A stretch of 64,000 nt of DNA. Source: Phyto melanocephala. Lineage: Eukaryota; Arthropoda; Insecta; Diptera; Rhinophoridae. This document shows, in pieces, positions 11,273 to 23,643 of the stretch (position 1 is the stretch's first letter; each line of letters starts with the position of its first letter). Position numbers and translations under genes: made by a program. A model generated the notes under the pieces. That model made no database searches. It had not been told where the DNA came from and was given only the letters and a program-made list of their open reading frames with translations. The DNA is taken from positions 106,533,947 through 106,597,946 of the forward strand of contig OW799235.1 of the NCBI GenBank assembly GCA_941918925.1, read 5' to 3'.

Positions 11273-11520
11273 TTTTATACCCCTCACCTATAGTGCCAAG
11301 AGTATATAAAGATTTATCCACTTATAGTTGTTACAATATTAATTTCCTAATTTATAATGTTTATGCTTTTTAAAAGCCAGTGATTACGTATTGTCAGTCT
11401 GTCTATGTGTTGGTGGCAATCAACATTTAGAAGCCTTGATATGTATCTTTTGAAATTATACTAAAATGAATCGTGGAATCCAGCATAATGTCTATGCTTT
11501 TCTTTCATATTTTTACTTTA
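11273..11520 (+). mobile_element. degenerate mini-me/DINE-like remnant
   Basis: Starts TTTTTATACCCCTCACC, like the 5' ends of the DINE-like copies. It then has AGTATATAAAG and the GTCY relic TTGTCAGTCTGTCTATGTG (11393-11411), followed by AATCAACATTTAGAAGCC as in the 1.3- and 58.5-kb copies. The terminal hairpin is missing and the 3' limit is uncertain. Confidence 0.55.
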
Positions 11521-14500
11521 ATACTGAACATTTTTCTGCCCTAGGATTATTTATTGAAACGATTGCTAGCTCCACCAGCCCAAAAAGTAGTTTGTAACGG
11601 TCATTATAGTAAATCAGGATATGAAAATAATTTTGCTACTTATTTTAAATTGCATAACAAATTCTTGTATAAAAATTCACTTCCCTACTAATTATTCATA
11701 TAAAAGAAACATTGTGTACCATCAATACTTATTAATCTGTTTTCAATTAAAATAATAATTTTGATTTGGTGTCACCAAAGAAAAGAGAAAAGCACTTAAT
11801 AATAAAGAAACGCACCGAACACTAACTTGTAATTTTTCTGCGTCAAAAATTTCAAAAAGCACTAAAACCAGTGCTAAAATCAATCACGCTGTATATAATG
11901 GCTCAACATTTGGGATAATTGAGACAAAAGAGAGAATTATATTTTATATATGGACTTTGGTAGCTGAATTTTTTAAAATGTGAGAAAAAAATAAAACTTA
12001 TCAGCTGACGAATCAGGACTGCTTTAAATATGTCTTGATTCAAACTTTTAGTTTTCAAATGTACTTTATTATGAACAAAACTAAACAATTGCTTTTCGGC
12101 AATATCGATCTATATTTATACGACATAAGTAAATTAATTTACCAGCAACAATGTCAGATACCTTTAAGTGCCAGCAAAAAAAAATATATATATATATATT
12201 AATATATAATTAATTTTAATCTATTTAATAACTTCTTTTCATATACATTTTTGCATCTTATTTTAGAATATTTAATAGTTTATTTAAAAAAAAATTCTTC
12301 TTGCAATTTCTTATGCCTGCACTCTAGCTGCCTAGTAGTTTACACAACCATATTTTTAATTTAATACAAAGAAGTTAAATAGTAGGTCAACGATATTCTA
12401 TAAGCACAACTTTCTATCTTTACTCACATAAATTTTATGTACATCCTGTAGCATCCGGTTTCCATTTCCGATTTTAATTACCATTTTTATTTTCTGTAAT
12501 TTAGTAAGGAAGATAGTAAAATACATCGGGTGTTTTTTAAGTAAATAAAACTTAGGAAAATTGAGACTGTAATTTAAGAATAAGAAGAATTGATCACATG
12601 TCCTTAATAAAACATTAAAGTTGTTGTTGTTAGTGTTTTAGATATAAGTTACAATAAGTTTATCTGCAGTTAGGTAAAATAATAGCCTAAGTTGTTTGTT
12701 TGTTTTTTAGTCTCTGGCTTAAAATATTACTAGTTAAATAAGTACAAAATTAAGTACAACTAGAGTCGAAGTAGTGACTTTTGGGTTATAACTATACAAA
12801 CATTAATTCCCATTTGTTGTCATCTAAAATCAAGAATACCATTTGCATTCACATTTAAATTCAATGTGACATTTTTTGTATGCATTTCTTTTTTATTATT
12901 ATTGATTTAAAAAAAAACTAATTAGAATTAGAATTTTCGATCTGAAGCAAAAAGTTATTCTGTGATGAGGAATCCAAATTTGATTGTTGAAATGTATGCT
13001 CCTACTCTTAGAGCGAAAGTAGCAAAGAACTACCAAAGAACTGCCACCGAATATATGACGTAGAATCTAAATTTATCCACGCCATACATACAAACTTTTT
13101 ATACCTAAAAATGTTGTAGAAAAAATATTATAGATTTGGTATAGTTTCAGGGATTAATCTGTTTTCATTATTTCTTTTTTTTATAAAACTATCATAAATC
13201 CTTATTGTATCTCTTTGGCGTTCTACATGTTTATATTGACTACACAATCGTGCAAGTTTGTGTTTGTAAATATTTGAAAGTAAAATAAACATAATGTAGT
13301 ACATCTTATTTTGGAAATTTTAAAGTTTCACTTTTCTATTTTTTGTACAATTTAAGATAGTTTGTAAAATATTTAGGGACACAAAGTTTATAGAATTTTC
13401 TGAAAAATGGTTGATAAAAAATATTAATTAGAAGTAGGATATTATATTAGTGACTACTCTTTGGTGTTATAAGATATGATCTACTAAGCCTTATATTGCT
13501 GGTATGATAGACGCTTTGAAAGAAGATTGTGAGTGGTTGCAATAAATCAATATTTAATCCTTTACACCTTGTAGAGCTCTTGTTTTGACATCATACAAAT
13601 TTCTTTAAAATTAAAACAATACCCTAATGAAAAGATTTACACATTTTTGTATTGATTATAAATATTTCTATATGCTTCACCTGTGCACTATGGGGCCAAT
13701 GACAGGTTTTTGAGGCAATAAAACACAGAAAACAGCCAGACCTTTCAAATTTCGTATATACAATAATAATGAGTTTCAAAGTCTTCAGTTAAAAATTTAA
13801 GTCAATTGGGCAGTGCCACGCCCATTTTCGGTAGATAGATTAAAGTCCTACTGTGGTTGAAGATCACTTGACTACAAATGCTCGCCAAAGACGTTAATAA
13901 ATTTTTAAAGTTAATCCGCCTACTGCCACACCCACCTCGTGTGTCAGGAAATGTAAGCACGGTAATAAGTGGCTCATGAAATTTAGAAATAGCTACATCA
14001 TTTTGTTAGAGATAACATTTATTTAACAACTAACTTTAAATCAAAAATTATTCAAATTAATACACTTCGGAAAATTACTTAAAAAAAATAATGAATTTCT
14101 TGCTTTGAACAGCTGTGTGAGTGTTCACAACATACTGGGTATTTGGATTGTATCATCAACATTTAATCAGTATAAAAAGAAAAAATGTTGTTATTGTTAT
14201 AATTGTAAAATATCGTTTTTGTTATAAATACATACAATGTTTTTACTGATTGGTCTATTAAATTTCGCGGAAATCCAGTTGATAACAATAATGAGGGTGG
14301 GGGGGGGTTAGGTTTTTTTTTTTTGTTATCATTTTCCAACCAAAAGTTGAAAATATCCAAATTTTTAAGCTTTATGCTGTCGGGAAATGGATTTTTTTAT
14401 AGAATACGGCGGATTGAAGCAGATCGTTTTTCCAAAAAAATATATTACCTTTCCCACACATGAATTTTTTCACGGATACATTCAGACAAACAAAGTTTTA

Positions 14501-14889
14501 CTCTAAAGAACATATGGATAACAACAAAAACTTCACAAAAAAGACAACTCAATTTAACACAAACAATTTTTTACCACATCTGACTTTTTCTAAACAATTT
14601 TAATATGATTTTAATTTACATACCTTTACAAGTGTTTACCACTTTACAAAATTTTTATAACCTTAAAAGTTTTTGTTTGACGACCGAAATTTCTTTGTTA
14701 TTTGTGTATGATAGAATGTCACAAAATGTAGCAAAATAAAATATGATAACTTCGACAGCTCGGCATGTCCCCACGAGTTGCCACCTGACTTTTGTTGTAG
14801 TATATGAGTATTTCAAGGCGTTAAATATAAAATTCCATTATTATTTTTTTAATTAGTTGACTTGAAAAATTGACTTTTTGCCTTAAAAA
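11521..14889. other. A+T-rich stretch with scattered TE relics, no gene seen
   Basis: Contains a hAT-MITE relic (listed separately) and AAAGCACTAAAACCAGTGCTAAAA at 11854-11877, which recalls the subterminal repeat of the hAT element at 1.1-3.3 kb. A segment at 13810-13945 has GCCACGCCCA and GCCACACCCACC motifs of DINE-like type. The frames at 11903-12088 and 14163-14360 look non-coding. Confidence 0.45.
11920..12050 (-). mobile_element. hAT-MITE relic related to the 4.2-kb element
   Basis: The reverse complement begins AAGACATATTTAAAGCAG and continues CTGATTCGTCAGCTGAT, then a TTTTTTCTCACATTTTAAAA-like stretch. It aligns by eye with one end of the 4226-4434 element and with the copy at 57.8 kb. 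The opposite terminus is not recognisable. Confidence 0.5.
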
Positions 14890-16030
14890 ACTTGTCATAG
14901 TGCTGTGGTGCGAATGATATTTATAGCTTTTTCATTCCGTTTGTAGTTCCCACAATATCTATTTCTGATCATCTTAAGGATATATTTTCTGAAAACTTGT
15001 AAATAGCGGAGTAGATTGAGCAATGTATCTGACCGTCTGTCCGTATGTTGGTTAAAATCAAATTTTAGAAGCTCAGACATGTATGCGTAAATATCCTTGA
15101 ATGAATCGCTATTGAAATGTAGCACAATCGTTTCATAACTTTCTAAGATATAAACAACCAACTGTAACTGCCTCTTTTTACATATTTTTACCACAAAAAC
15201 TATGATTTTTCAACCCTTTAATAATTGAGAGTGATTTTTGTAAGACTTTGCCTCAAATTTATAGGAAAATATTGCTTTTAAAACTAATACATATATTTTT
15301 TTGAAACACATCAAATTTTTCGAGCTTCTAAAAAGTTTTTGGAAATATTTATGTTGACATATTGCAAACCGTAGCTTTTTAAATTATTCTTGAGAAAAAC
15401 TGCTAGATTGGCTTTTAACTAAGTGAGATATGAGCACCAAAATATAAATGTTTGCCCTAATGTTTACGAACAAAAATCGATTTTTGCTCAGCTTCAAAAC
15501 TGACCGACATTATCAGCATAGGTATTACACAAAAGAGCTTGATTAGCAAATTATAATACACAATTTTGAAATCTGTGATGGCCATCACTACAAAACCACC
15601 TTCAACCCCTTTATTATAGGTTTCAAATAAAACATTTAAATATGGAAGAGATAAAACAAATATTGGCTTCCTAAATAAAATGGCGGATATATGGGTTAAA
15701 TATAGTAGTTAAGGCTTTGACCCATTAATCCTTACAATATTTGTTTCAAATAAATGGGTTTGACCTGTAGAATGCAGTAAACTATAAAAAGTTGTAAATT
15801 CCAAAATGGTGTCTGAAACACAATGGTGTAAGGTGTTTGCTCAATATGGTGATCAAACGAAAAGGCTTGACTAACAAAAAAACAATTATGTATGTAAAAA
15901 TTTAAAGTCACAAATTATGTCGGAAATTATTAAGCAAATTGGTATATATTATTATATCTATATACATAATATTCAATGGTAAAGTGTATTATCAAATTCC
16001 GTATTGCCGAATATAGACTCTTACTTGTTT
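14890..16030 (+). mobile_element. DINE-1/mini-me-like element, decayed
   Basis: Near the start TTTTTCATTCCGTTTGTAG is the conserved 5' block. A GTCY relic, CTGACCGTCTGTCCGTATG, follows at 15029-15047, then GTTAAAATCAAATTTTAGAAGC. The end keeps CCGTATTGCCGAATATAGACTCTTACTTGTTT, a mutated version of the terminal hairpin and tail. The interior is otherwise diverged; the 99-codon minus frame at 14895-15194 runs across the GTCY block and is not a gene. Confidence 0.65.
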
Positions 16031-17329
16031 GAATTATATTCGTTTAGTGGGTGATGTATATTTCTAGGGGTTTAAAAAGTTTTACCAGCAGATGTTTCTT
16101 TTTCCTTTGCAGAAGAAAATATACAATATTTTTGTGAGTTTTAAAAACGAAAAATTGTAAAGTGGGTACATATGTTTTACCAATGAGTAGAGATAAATAT
16201 TTGTTTTTTTTTGATTACTATAACATATAATAAAACATAAAACACACACATACATATGTTTTGATATTAAACTTGAATATATTGCAAAAATCTAATTTGT
16301 TACACATAAAATAGTTTTAGAAATATTAGCTTGCAAGAAACTACGACATGTTACAAATATTTTAATATTTAATATATATTCATAAAAAAAATCTAGAAAA
16401 GTAAGTCACATATAGTTTTCAATATAAGTTTCAGTTGCAACTATTACACAATCATTGATTGCAATTCTATATTTCCCTAAATGTTGCTATTTTTCCTTAT
16501 CAAATCGAAGTAAGCATATTCTTTTTTTTTTTCTATTTCTAAAATATTTTCCGTTCACATCAAAGTCAAACATAAAATTCTCACCACGTTTAACATTTCG
16601 AGTGCACATTAATATTTGTAGCGCGTGTAGCAAGCAAAACTAAATTCAAGAAAAAAATCAAATTAGAATAGACAAACATGTTAACGAGGGTGTCCCGTGC
16701 CACAGTTTTTTGCAAATCCATCCAGTAAAAATTAATGCTTGCCTGTAAGCCGACTTTCAAGGAAGAGAAGGTAAGATTCCTTTTACAAATCTGCTTACAA
16801 TTTTTATGGTGAATTCTCAAGTGGTAGAAAATAAAGCGTGTAGTTGAAAGTGCGTTTCACAAATATATAATATTTTGAGTTTTTTGACACTTCCTTAAAA
16901 AAATTTTAACTCTTTCGTTATGGAAATTTTAAAGTATTGGTAACGTGGGCTAAGTTTTTTTAATTTTTGAAGGCAGCTCTTTCTGATTTTTCATACCAGC
17001 TAACCTTTTCTCTCAAATTGCTTTGTGCAATGATCTGCAATGACGCATTAATTCGCTGGTGCTTCGGCCTTTACATGAAATTATCTTTGCACATAAAGAG
17101 CATACAGCAGTGTCATCAGCCTTTTTTTCAAAAAAACTTCCATACTATTGAACTTTCCATATAAAACAGTTTCGTTTCTTTTATTATTAAAAAAAAAGTT
17201 TACAAAATTAATACATTACCACCAAATATATTAAATTATTTGTAAAAATATTTTTAAACATAAAGTTAAAAAAACCTTAAAGAAAATATTTTTATGAAAA
17301 AGAAATGTCATAATATAAACATATGCTTT
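16031..17329. other. A+T-rich stretch, no gene seen
   Basis: Frames at 16455-16643 (+), 16590-16820 (-) and 16967-17164 (+) have no recognised domain. Base composition is slightly more balanced at 16600-17160, so single-copy or decayed coding sequence cannot be excluded. Confidence 0.4.
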
Positions 17330-17334
17330 CGAGT

Positions 17335-17435
17335 CGTAGCCACTTTTTTCATTTCCCGGGATCCCGAAAAACAACCCCGGGAAACGGGAAGATTAAATAA
17401 CTCACGGGAACTCCCGGGAAAAACCCTAATACACA
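17335..17435. repeat. cluster of CCCGGGA motifs, likely hAT terminus
   Basis: A conspicuous GC-rich island in A+T-rich DNA: TTTCCCGGGATCCCG, CCCCGGGAAACGGG and CTCCCGGGAAAAACCCTAAT within about 90 bases, in both orientations. Inverted CCCGGG subterminal repeats next to AGGGTTTTTCCC-type ends are typical of some hAT elements. Only one end is identifiable here, so the class is an inference. Confidence 0.5.
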
Positions 17436-18060
17436 ACCCGCTTCCCTGTTAAAGGTAACAGAAAGCTCTACAATTATTTTCTCTAAATTAATACAAAAAT
17501 AATATCCATAGCTTTCTTTTAATTGCCCGCTTAATTAAGTCTAAAAAATCAATATATTTGTTTGAATGGGTTTTGGTGGCATTTTTTAGTATCGATAACT
17601 GTTAAGCATTTAAGAGTCCTTTTGTAAATTAAATTTTATACAGATTAAGTTTACATTATATTGTGCAAAAGCTCGTAAAAAAATATTAAACAAAATTGAA
17701 AATATGAGCAAAAATAAAAAAATGGCTTTACATTTGCAGTATGTAAGACAGCCCTAATTTCTTTTCAGTTCTACTTATTATACTTATTCACAGAATAAAT
17801 TAGGCACACGCTCTTAATATCATAATTCAGATTTTTTTTGTTATATGTGTTGAGTGCTTTTTTACGTTTAATAAATCGATTGTTATTGCCGGCCTATTGC
17901 TTTTCTTAATTTCGTCTTATTTTGTTTCACCAGATGTTGTGACTCTACATTTCTGATACTCCTATTTATAGTTATAACAAATGGTTTAAGATTTATTTTT
18001 ACATATTAGCAATTTGTTGCAACACATATAAATTGTATTTGAAGCAAAGGTCTTCAACAT
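17436..18060. other. A+T-rich spacer, no gene seen
   Basis: No coding similarity or repeat ends recognised. Confidence 0.5.
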
Positions 18061-18950
18061 AACCTCCACTGTAATTTAAGGCATTGATCTATGTAGAGCC
18101 AGATCGAAAATTGGTTGACGAACAATAATGGGTCTACCGTCTACCAGATCACAATACACCTTTTCAGGCTGATATTATGGCAACTACGAGAGCCATAAAA
18201 TCGATGTAGGATACTGTTAACAAGTTCTTCACTTTTACGGAAAGCCAATCACTAATGAATGAAAGAGTTCAAACTCAGAATGTCTTGCAATCCAAAAGTG
18301 TTTGCAAATTGTAAACGTCTAGAGATGACACCAGGTCATCACAACATAAACGGAAACGAAGAAGCCGAAAAATTATCCAAAATGGAATAAAAGAAAATGT
18401 TTAGCGTTCACCCTTTTAGATGTTCAAAAATTAATTTAAAGCTTGGGTGAAGGAAGAACACTTTAGAAGATGGAAATATGCTACTGTCGCCAAGTAGATG
18501 ATAATAGTGACACAAATCTTGAAACATTGACGGAGATTATGAAATTGAGCAGACCAACGCTTAGTAGATTATCTAATGTCTCAACAGGTTACATGGAGAT
18601 TAGAAATCATACAGATCGTTTGGGACTAGCAGAGCGTGCAAGGAAGAGGATATGATTAAGGAACATTACCTTTTTAAGTGTCCTACGTTTAGGCGTATTA
18701 GAAGCAGGATACCGTATTGGGTTTAGAACACCTAAGAAGGTCGAATTAGAAAACCTTGAAGAATTACATTAAACTTTTCCACTTTTCGTGACCAAGTCAA
18801 GATATTGGCGGAATTAGGGTTATGGTTTTTATAAGTGCAATTTCGTTTCTTTAGTGAGCACAACACGACAACTAGGCATACCTGTATACCGTCATGGGTT
18901 TGAGCTTTAAGTGCCCCTCTTTTTCAATCAAACCTAACTGTTAAAAGCCC
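18061..18950 (+). pseudogene. non-LTR retrotransposon 3' end: RNase H fossil plus 3' UTR
   Basis: A translation with frameshifts gives RNase H-like blocks: PFQADIMATTRAI (about 18160-18200), NVLQSKSVCKL (18280-18310), and LEMTPGHHNINGNEEAEKLSK (18318-18380). The last matches the WxPGHxxIxGNExADxLA motif. The following 61-codon frame (18470-18655) includes a GL-AERA piece resembling the segment just after RNase H in LOA/R1/Jockey-type elements. Downstream, ATACCGTCATGGGTTTGAGC and AAGTGCCCCTCTTTTTCAAT (18890-18940) recur inverted at 60.8 kb as a shared 3' UTR. Typical 5' truncation; endonuclease and reverse transcriptase are absent. Not functional. Confidence 0.75.
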
Positions 18951-20017
18951 AAAATACGTATTTCTTGTTAGAAATAGCTTGCTTTGTTGATTTTTCAAAC
19001 GCTATGCTAACACTTAGCAGAGTTAAAGGTTTTCATGTTTTAAAAGAGTTTCTGAAGAGTTAAGAGGTAGAAAAAAAATAATAAATAAAATTTTTTTTTG
19101 AGGGACGCTCTAATTCACACGTTGCAAATAATATAGAATAGCTGAAGCGTGCGAAAAGAATATTCATAGATTCATCAAAACGAAAAAGGAAACTGTTCTC
19201 AGTATCATTTCAGTACTTGCATGTATGTGTGTTGACTACATACAAACGAGTATATCAACACGAATATTTTCCAATGGATAAACAGAAAATATATCTAGTT
19301 TCGAATAGAAAATTGAATCATACTTGCATGCATTATGAAAACATACACTATTATTTTATTAGATGCAAACATAGTTAATAAATAGTTCATATAGAATATT
19401 TTTAAATAAAGTTTCGATAGTATTTTTGTATGAACAATAGCCAATATTTTTTCTTTTTGTTAAAAGCATTGTGTCGGTGAAACAAATGTGACTAACATCT
19501 AATAAAATTTTTTTGGTAAGTTTTATAGTTTTTTTGGTTCTGAATTAAATTATTATGACGTGAACAATATTCTTGGACTTTAATCTGGTGAATGAATTTG
19601 ATTTGATATTTTTTGATTTTTTACAAAATCTGATTTTGGTGATGACTTTGACCTCTAATTGCACTTATTATCTTTGAAAAGGCTACGGCTGTAAAAACCA
19701 ATCTCTTCTTTAACCTCTAATGTTCGATAAATATGTAAACAACTTACCATTACAAAAAAGTATATTCTGTTAGAGAACTTTTATTGGAAAATAGATCAGA
19801 TTTCCAAGCTTTCAACTTTGCAGATGGAAACCATAGAATATTGTAATTTTTTTAATAACTAAAGATGTCACTAAATAGTTAAACAGAAAAAACTTATTCA
19901 CTAGTGCATTCAAATTTAATACTTGATTCAACATATTATTATTTTTCTAATCACGTTAGCTTTAAAAAATATTCAATCTTTGTAATACAATCATTTTAAA
20001 TTATTAATTTGATACAA
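18951..20017. other. A+T-rich spacer, no gene seen
   Basis: No recognisable coding or element ends. Confidence 0.5.
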
Positions 20018-20311
20018 ATGGACATTGGAAAAACGTACGTTAAATATAATAAAAAAATTTCAAAAATATTCAGTACGAACTTTGAAAAACAAGCTAAAGA
20101 TTTGAAGGCTCATCGTTCTACTATTACATACAATAAGGAAGCCTTAATGATTTAAAGGGAACTCTATGAGTTAGAAAAAAAGTCAGAAAGAAAAAAATCT
20201 AAAGAAGTCAAGCAAGTATTTCGAAGAGCACATTACATTTCTCGCAGAAAAGTAGATCGTAAAGTTAAATGCTCTGATTATTTTTTACGCAGAGCCAAAA
20301 CGTTGGCTTGA
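20018..20311 (+). pseudogene. lysine-rich frame broken by one stop, unrecognised
   Basis: From ATG at 20018 the frame runs 45 codons to TAA (20153-20155), then continues in the same frame for 51 codons to TGA (20309-20311). The product would be strongly basic, with KKSERKKSKEVKQVFRRAH and ISRRKVDRKVKCSDYFLRRAK in the second half. Around 96 codons with a single in-frame stop is longer than expected in DNA this A+T-rich. It may be a decayed nucleic-acid-binding or TE-derived frame. I do not recognise the family. It lies just upstream of a DINE-like element. Confidence 0.35.
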
Positions 20312-20546
20312 AGTTATGATAAGTTGACAAAGTCCCACATCTTAATTCGGTAAAGAAGTTAGAATCAATAGAGGGAACAAAAATACCGAGGTATGATTAA
20401 AAACAAGTAAGAGCACTATATTCGGCTGTGCCGAATCTTTTATACCCACCACCAATTTTGTGTACATTTAAAGCACAATATTTATTATTTTGTTAATCGC
20501 TATAGAATAATCTCTTTATAATAAAATATGTATCACTTTATTTGTA

Positions 20547-21110
20547 GAGGGTGGTTAAATTTGAAGGGCCCATGTTTAAGGTGAACCACATCTATACTTC
20601 AACTTTTTTCTTGTATTTCATTTGACATTTCTCAATCTCAGACTAACTCAATTTGAACCGTGGAAAGATACGCAATCGAGAGACGCTTTTAAATATTAAA
20701 GATTTTTATAAAAATGGGCGTTCAAATAAAAATGCATTTTGTGCACTTCGTGATTTTTTTGGTCAACAAAATCGTTCGAATTCGTCCACAATCATGAGAA
20801 TTGTAAAAAATATTTAAATGTCTGCAAAGCAGGTCTGTATGAAATGTGAAAACATCTGTGAATGCCATCTTAGTTCGTTGAATGGGAAACATTGCTGTTT
20901 TTCTCGATAACGTGGCAAAAGAGCAAGCAACCTCGACTCATCATCGTGCCCAACAATTGAGCATCAACAGTGTCATTGAAAATATGGACTATCGGATCGA
21001 GGTGTGCTGCCTAGGTTGGGGGGGGTTGGCATTTGGCCGATATTTTGTTCCATACATAATTGAAGCATACAAATATTATCGTTATAAAAATAAATGATAA
21101 TAATTTCATA
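20547..21110 (+). mobile_element. mariner MITE first copy in E1, right end lost
   Basis: Starts GAGGGTGGTTAAAT after TA. The plus frame gives a decayed N-terminal segment, KDFYKNGRSNKNAFCALRDF, then SVIENMDYRIE near the C-terminal part. The right TIR is missing: sequence passes straight into E1 body at about 21110. The 71-codon frame at 20882-21097 is this fossil (contains TSTHHRAQQLSIN), not a gene. Confidence 0.7.
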
Positions 21111-21639
21111 ATAATTTTTTTCAAAACTTCGGTATGCTAGAAAAATGTTTTCGTAAATTTAATCTTTCAATGAAAGTGGCCGTTAAAATACGCGTGTCAA
21201 TAAAGTTTCTGCTAATAAACATAACTTAGATATTTCAATATAGTCCTTTAGTATTCCAAAATCTTTATTCATAGAGAATTTACATGAATTTAAGAGGAAA
21301 GTTTTATCTACGAAATAGTGCTAATTTACATTTGTTATCTTAAATATGTTCTCCTGAAGTTATGCTCTATTAAAAATGGGAATTTAGGAAAATTTTGACA
21401 TAAGTAAAAAAAATTATCTCTAAACATCATAAACAATTTATATTCATGTACTAATGGCTAACAAATTTTAAAATTATACAAAACTTATTTCGTTTGAAAA
21501 TCTTTTAAAAGCAAAATGTTATAGAAGTTTAAAAATCAAAATCTTACTAATAAATTTCCCGTTTTAGCAAAATGCTGAGAATGTATATTTTGAATCACCG
21601 TGTGATAATAATATAAAAATATGTATCACTTTCTTTGTA

Positions 21640-21982
21640 GAGGGTGGCTTAATTGTAAGGGCCAATTTTAGAAAGTCTGTGAATGCCTTCTTAGTTCATT
21701 TAATGGGAACCACTGCTGGTTTTTGCGATAGTGTGGCAAAATAGCAGTCAACCTCTACTCATCATCATGCCCAACAATTGATCATCAACATTGTCATTGA
21801 AAATTTGGACTATCAGATAGAGGAGTGGAGCCAAGGATGGGGGGGCCATTTGGCCGATATTTTGTTAAATGCATAATTGAACCATACAAATATTATCATT
21901 ATAAAAAGAAATGATAATAATTTCTTAAATAATTTGTGTTTTATTTAAAAACAACATCAGCCCTTAAAATTTAACCACCCTT
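21640..21982 (+). mobile_element. mariner MITE second copy in E1, shortened
   Basis: Starts GAGGGTGGCTTAATTGTAAGG after TA and ends with CCTTAAAATTTAACCACCC next to TA. The N-terminal transposase part present in other copies is deleted. The remaining piece encodes relics of DSVAK-QSTS-HHAQQL and ENLDYQIEEW-like blocks. Confidence 0.7.
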
Positions 21983-22162
21983 TATAACTTCGATATGCTA
22001 CTAAAATGCTTTTGTCAATGTAGTCTTTCAAAGAAAGTGGGCGTTAAAGTAGGCGTGTCAATAAAGTTTCTGCTAATAAATACAACTTAAATATTTCAAT
22101 ATAGTCCTTAATTTTCCCAAAAACTTTGTCAATAGAGAAATTACATGAATTTAAGATAAACC

Positions 22163-22800
22163 GTTATATGGGAGGTAGGCGTTAAAGTGGGCGTGTCAGC
22201 TTAACTTTTTGCCACAACAATTACATTGATTAGAAGGATATACGTAGCAAATTTGATCATCATACCTCTAATTTTAACGGTTTTATGAGCTTTTAAATTC
22301 CATTAACGGTAGATAACGTGAAAAGTGGGCGTTATAGTAGGCGTGTCAAAGTTATTTTTGCGAATGAGTACAACTTAGGTGTTTCAATATAGCCCTTTAT
22401 TATTCCAAAATCTATATTAATAGAGAAATTATATGAATTTTTGGTAAAACGTTATATGGCAGGTGGGCGTAAAAGTGGGCGTGGCACCTTAATTTTCTGG
22501 CACAGTAATGATATTGCCCAGAGGGATATACGTAGCAAATTTTATCATCATACCTCCAATTTTGGCGGTTTTATGAGCTTTTAAATTTCATTAAGGTTAG
22601 ATAACGTGAAAAGTGGGCGTTATAGTAGGCGTGTCAAAGTTATTTTTTCGAATGAATTCAACTTAGATAATTCAATATAGCCCTTTATTATTCCAAAATC
22701 TATATAAATTGAGAAATTATATGAATTTTAGGTAAAACCTTGTATGGGAGGTGGGCGTAAAAGTGGGCGTGGCACATTGATTTTCCGTTACAAAAAAGCG
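22163..22800. repeat. tandem 288-bp units in E1
   Basis: The landmark GTTATATGG(G/C)AGGTGGGCG recurs at 22163, 22451 and (as a mutated copy) 22739, giving spacings of exactly 288 bp. Each unit carries AGTGGGCGTTATAGTAGGCG and the palindrome-like GTAGATAACGTGAAAAGTGG region. A partial unit precedes the first landmark. Confidence 0.85.
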
Positions 22801-23643
22801 CCTCACCAAAAACCAAAGTGTGCAAAATTTCAGAGTCGTACATAAAATTTTGTTGCTTTTATGACGTTTTTGTTTTTAAATATACCGAAAAATACACTGT
22901 GCGGTATAAATTTTCGTACATTTTGATCGATAACTCCCCTCCTAATACATAAATTTAGATGATTTTCGGGAGACAATATTGTTTTTACTCAGGAAATATA
23001 CATTCGAAGTTTCATGAGTCTACGTTAATGCATTTGGACACAATTCCGTTTTATTCGATGTTTGAAGGACACGGTTTTTTCGACCTAGTCTTGCTTTTCG
23101 AGCTATAACTCTCTTCCTAATATTCCGATTTAGCCCATTTTCAATACCAAACAAACCTTGTCTATAAGAAAGATTCTGGTAAAATTTGAGCCCCCTACAA
23201 CAGACGGACAGACGGACGGACATAGCTAGATCGTCATCAAATCAAACCCTGATTCAGAATATATATACTTTATGGGGTCTAAAATGGATATTTCGATGTG
23301 TTACAAACGGAATGACAAAATGAATATACCCCCACCATTTTTTTGGTGGCGGGTATAAAAATAGTCACTTGTTGTGTAATGGTTAATGTACTGGCAGACT
23401 TTTCACAACTTTCTCGTCAAAATATATATTTATATGGCTGATGGACGAGGTAATGTTATAAAATAATATCGGAGAAAAAAATAAACAAAAATCCCCAAAA
23501 AGTTTTTATGTGGCAAGCCACTTCCAGTGTTGACAAAAGAAGCCAATTATTAGTGACATTAGCCACGATTATTACAGAAATACATGTTGCGGAATGTTTA
23601 AAAAATATTTTTTGCTTTTTTTGTCCAGAATGTCGGCCTGTAG

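Larger units (their letters stand above)
20403..23361 (-). mobile_element. large DINE/Helentron-like element E1 (2.96 kb)
   Basis: Left end: ACAAGTAAGAGCACTATATTC and the hairpin ATTCGGC-TGT-GCCGAAT, then TTTTATACCCACCACCA. Right end: TTTTTTTGGTGGCGGGTATAAAA, which inverts to TTTTATACCCGCCACCA, so the subterminal sequences are inverted. Taking the hairpin end as 3', the element is on the minus strand. Near the right end a GTCY run (23200-23222), a conserved core and a (TA)n tract form the mini-me signature. The middle holds tandem 288-bp units and two partial copies of a mariner MITE, from a segmental duplication shared only with E3. No helicase ORF. Confidence 0.8.

Noticed and set aside
16967..17164. 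65-codon frame as a possible exon
   Set aside because: No recognisable domain, no clear splice sites, and opposite-strand frames nearby are equally long.
20882..21097. 71-codon frame as a gene
   Set aside because: It is the decayed mariner MITE inside E1; the same sequence recurs in the other elements with stops.
23020..23223. 67-codon minus frame and similar ones over GTCY tracts
   Set aside because: The frame runs through the mini-me core and GTCY repeat and recurs in each element copy without coding signature.
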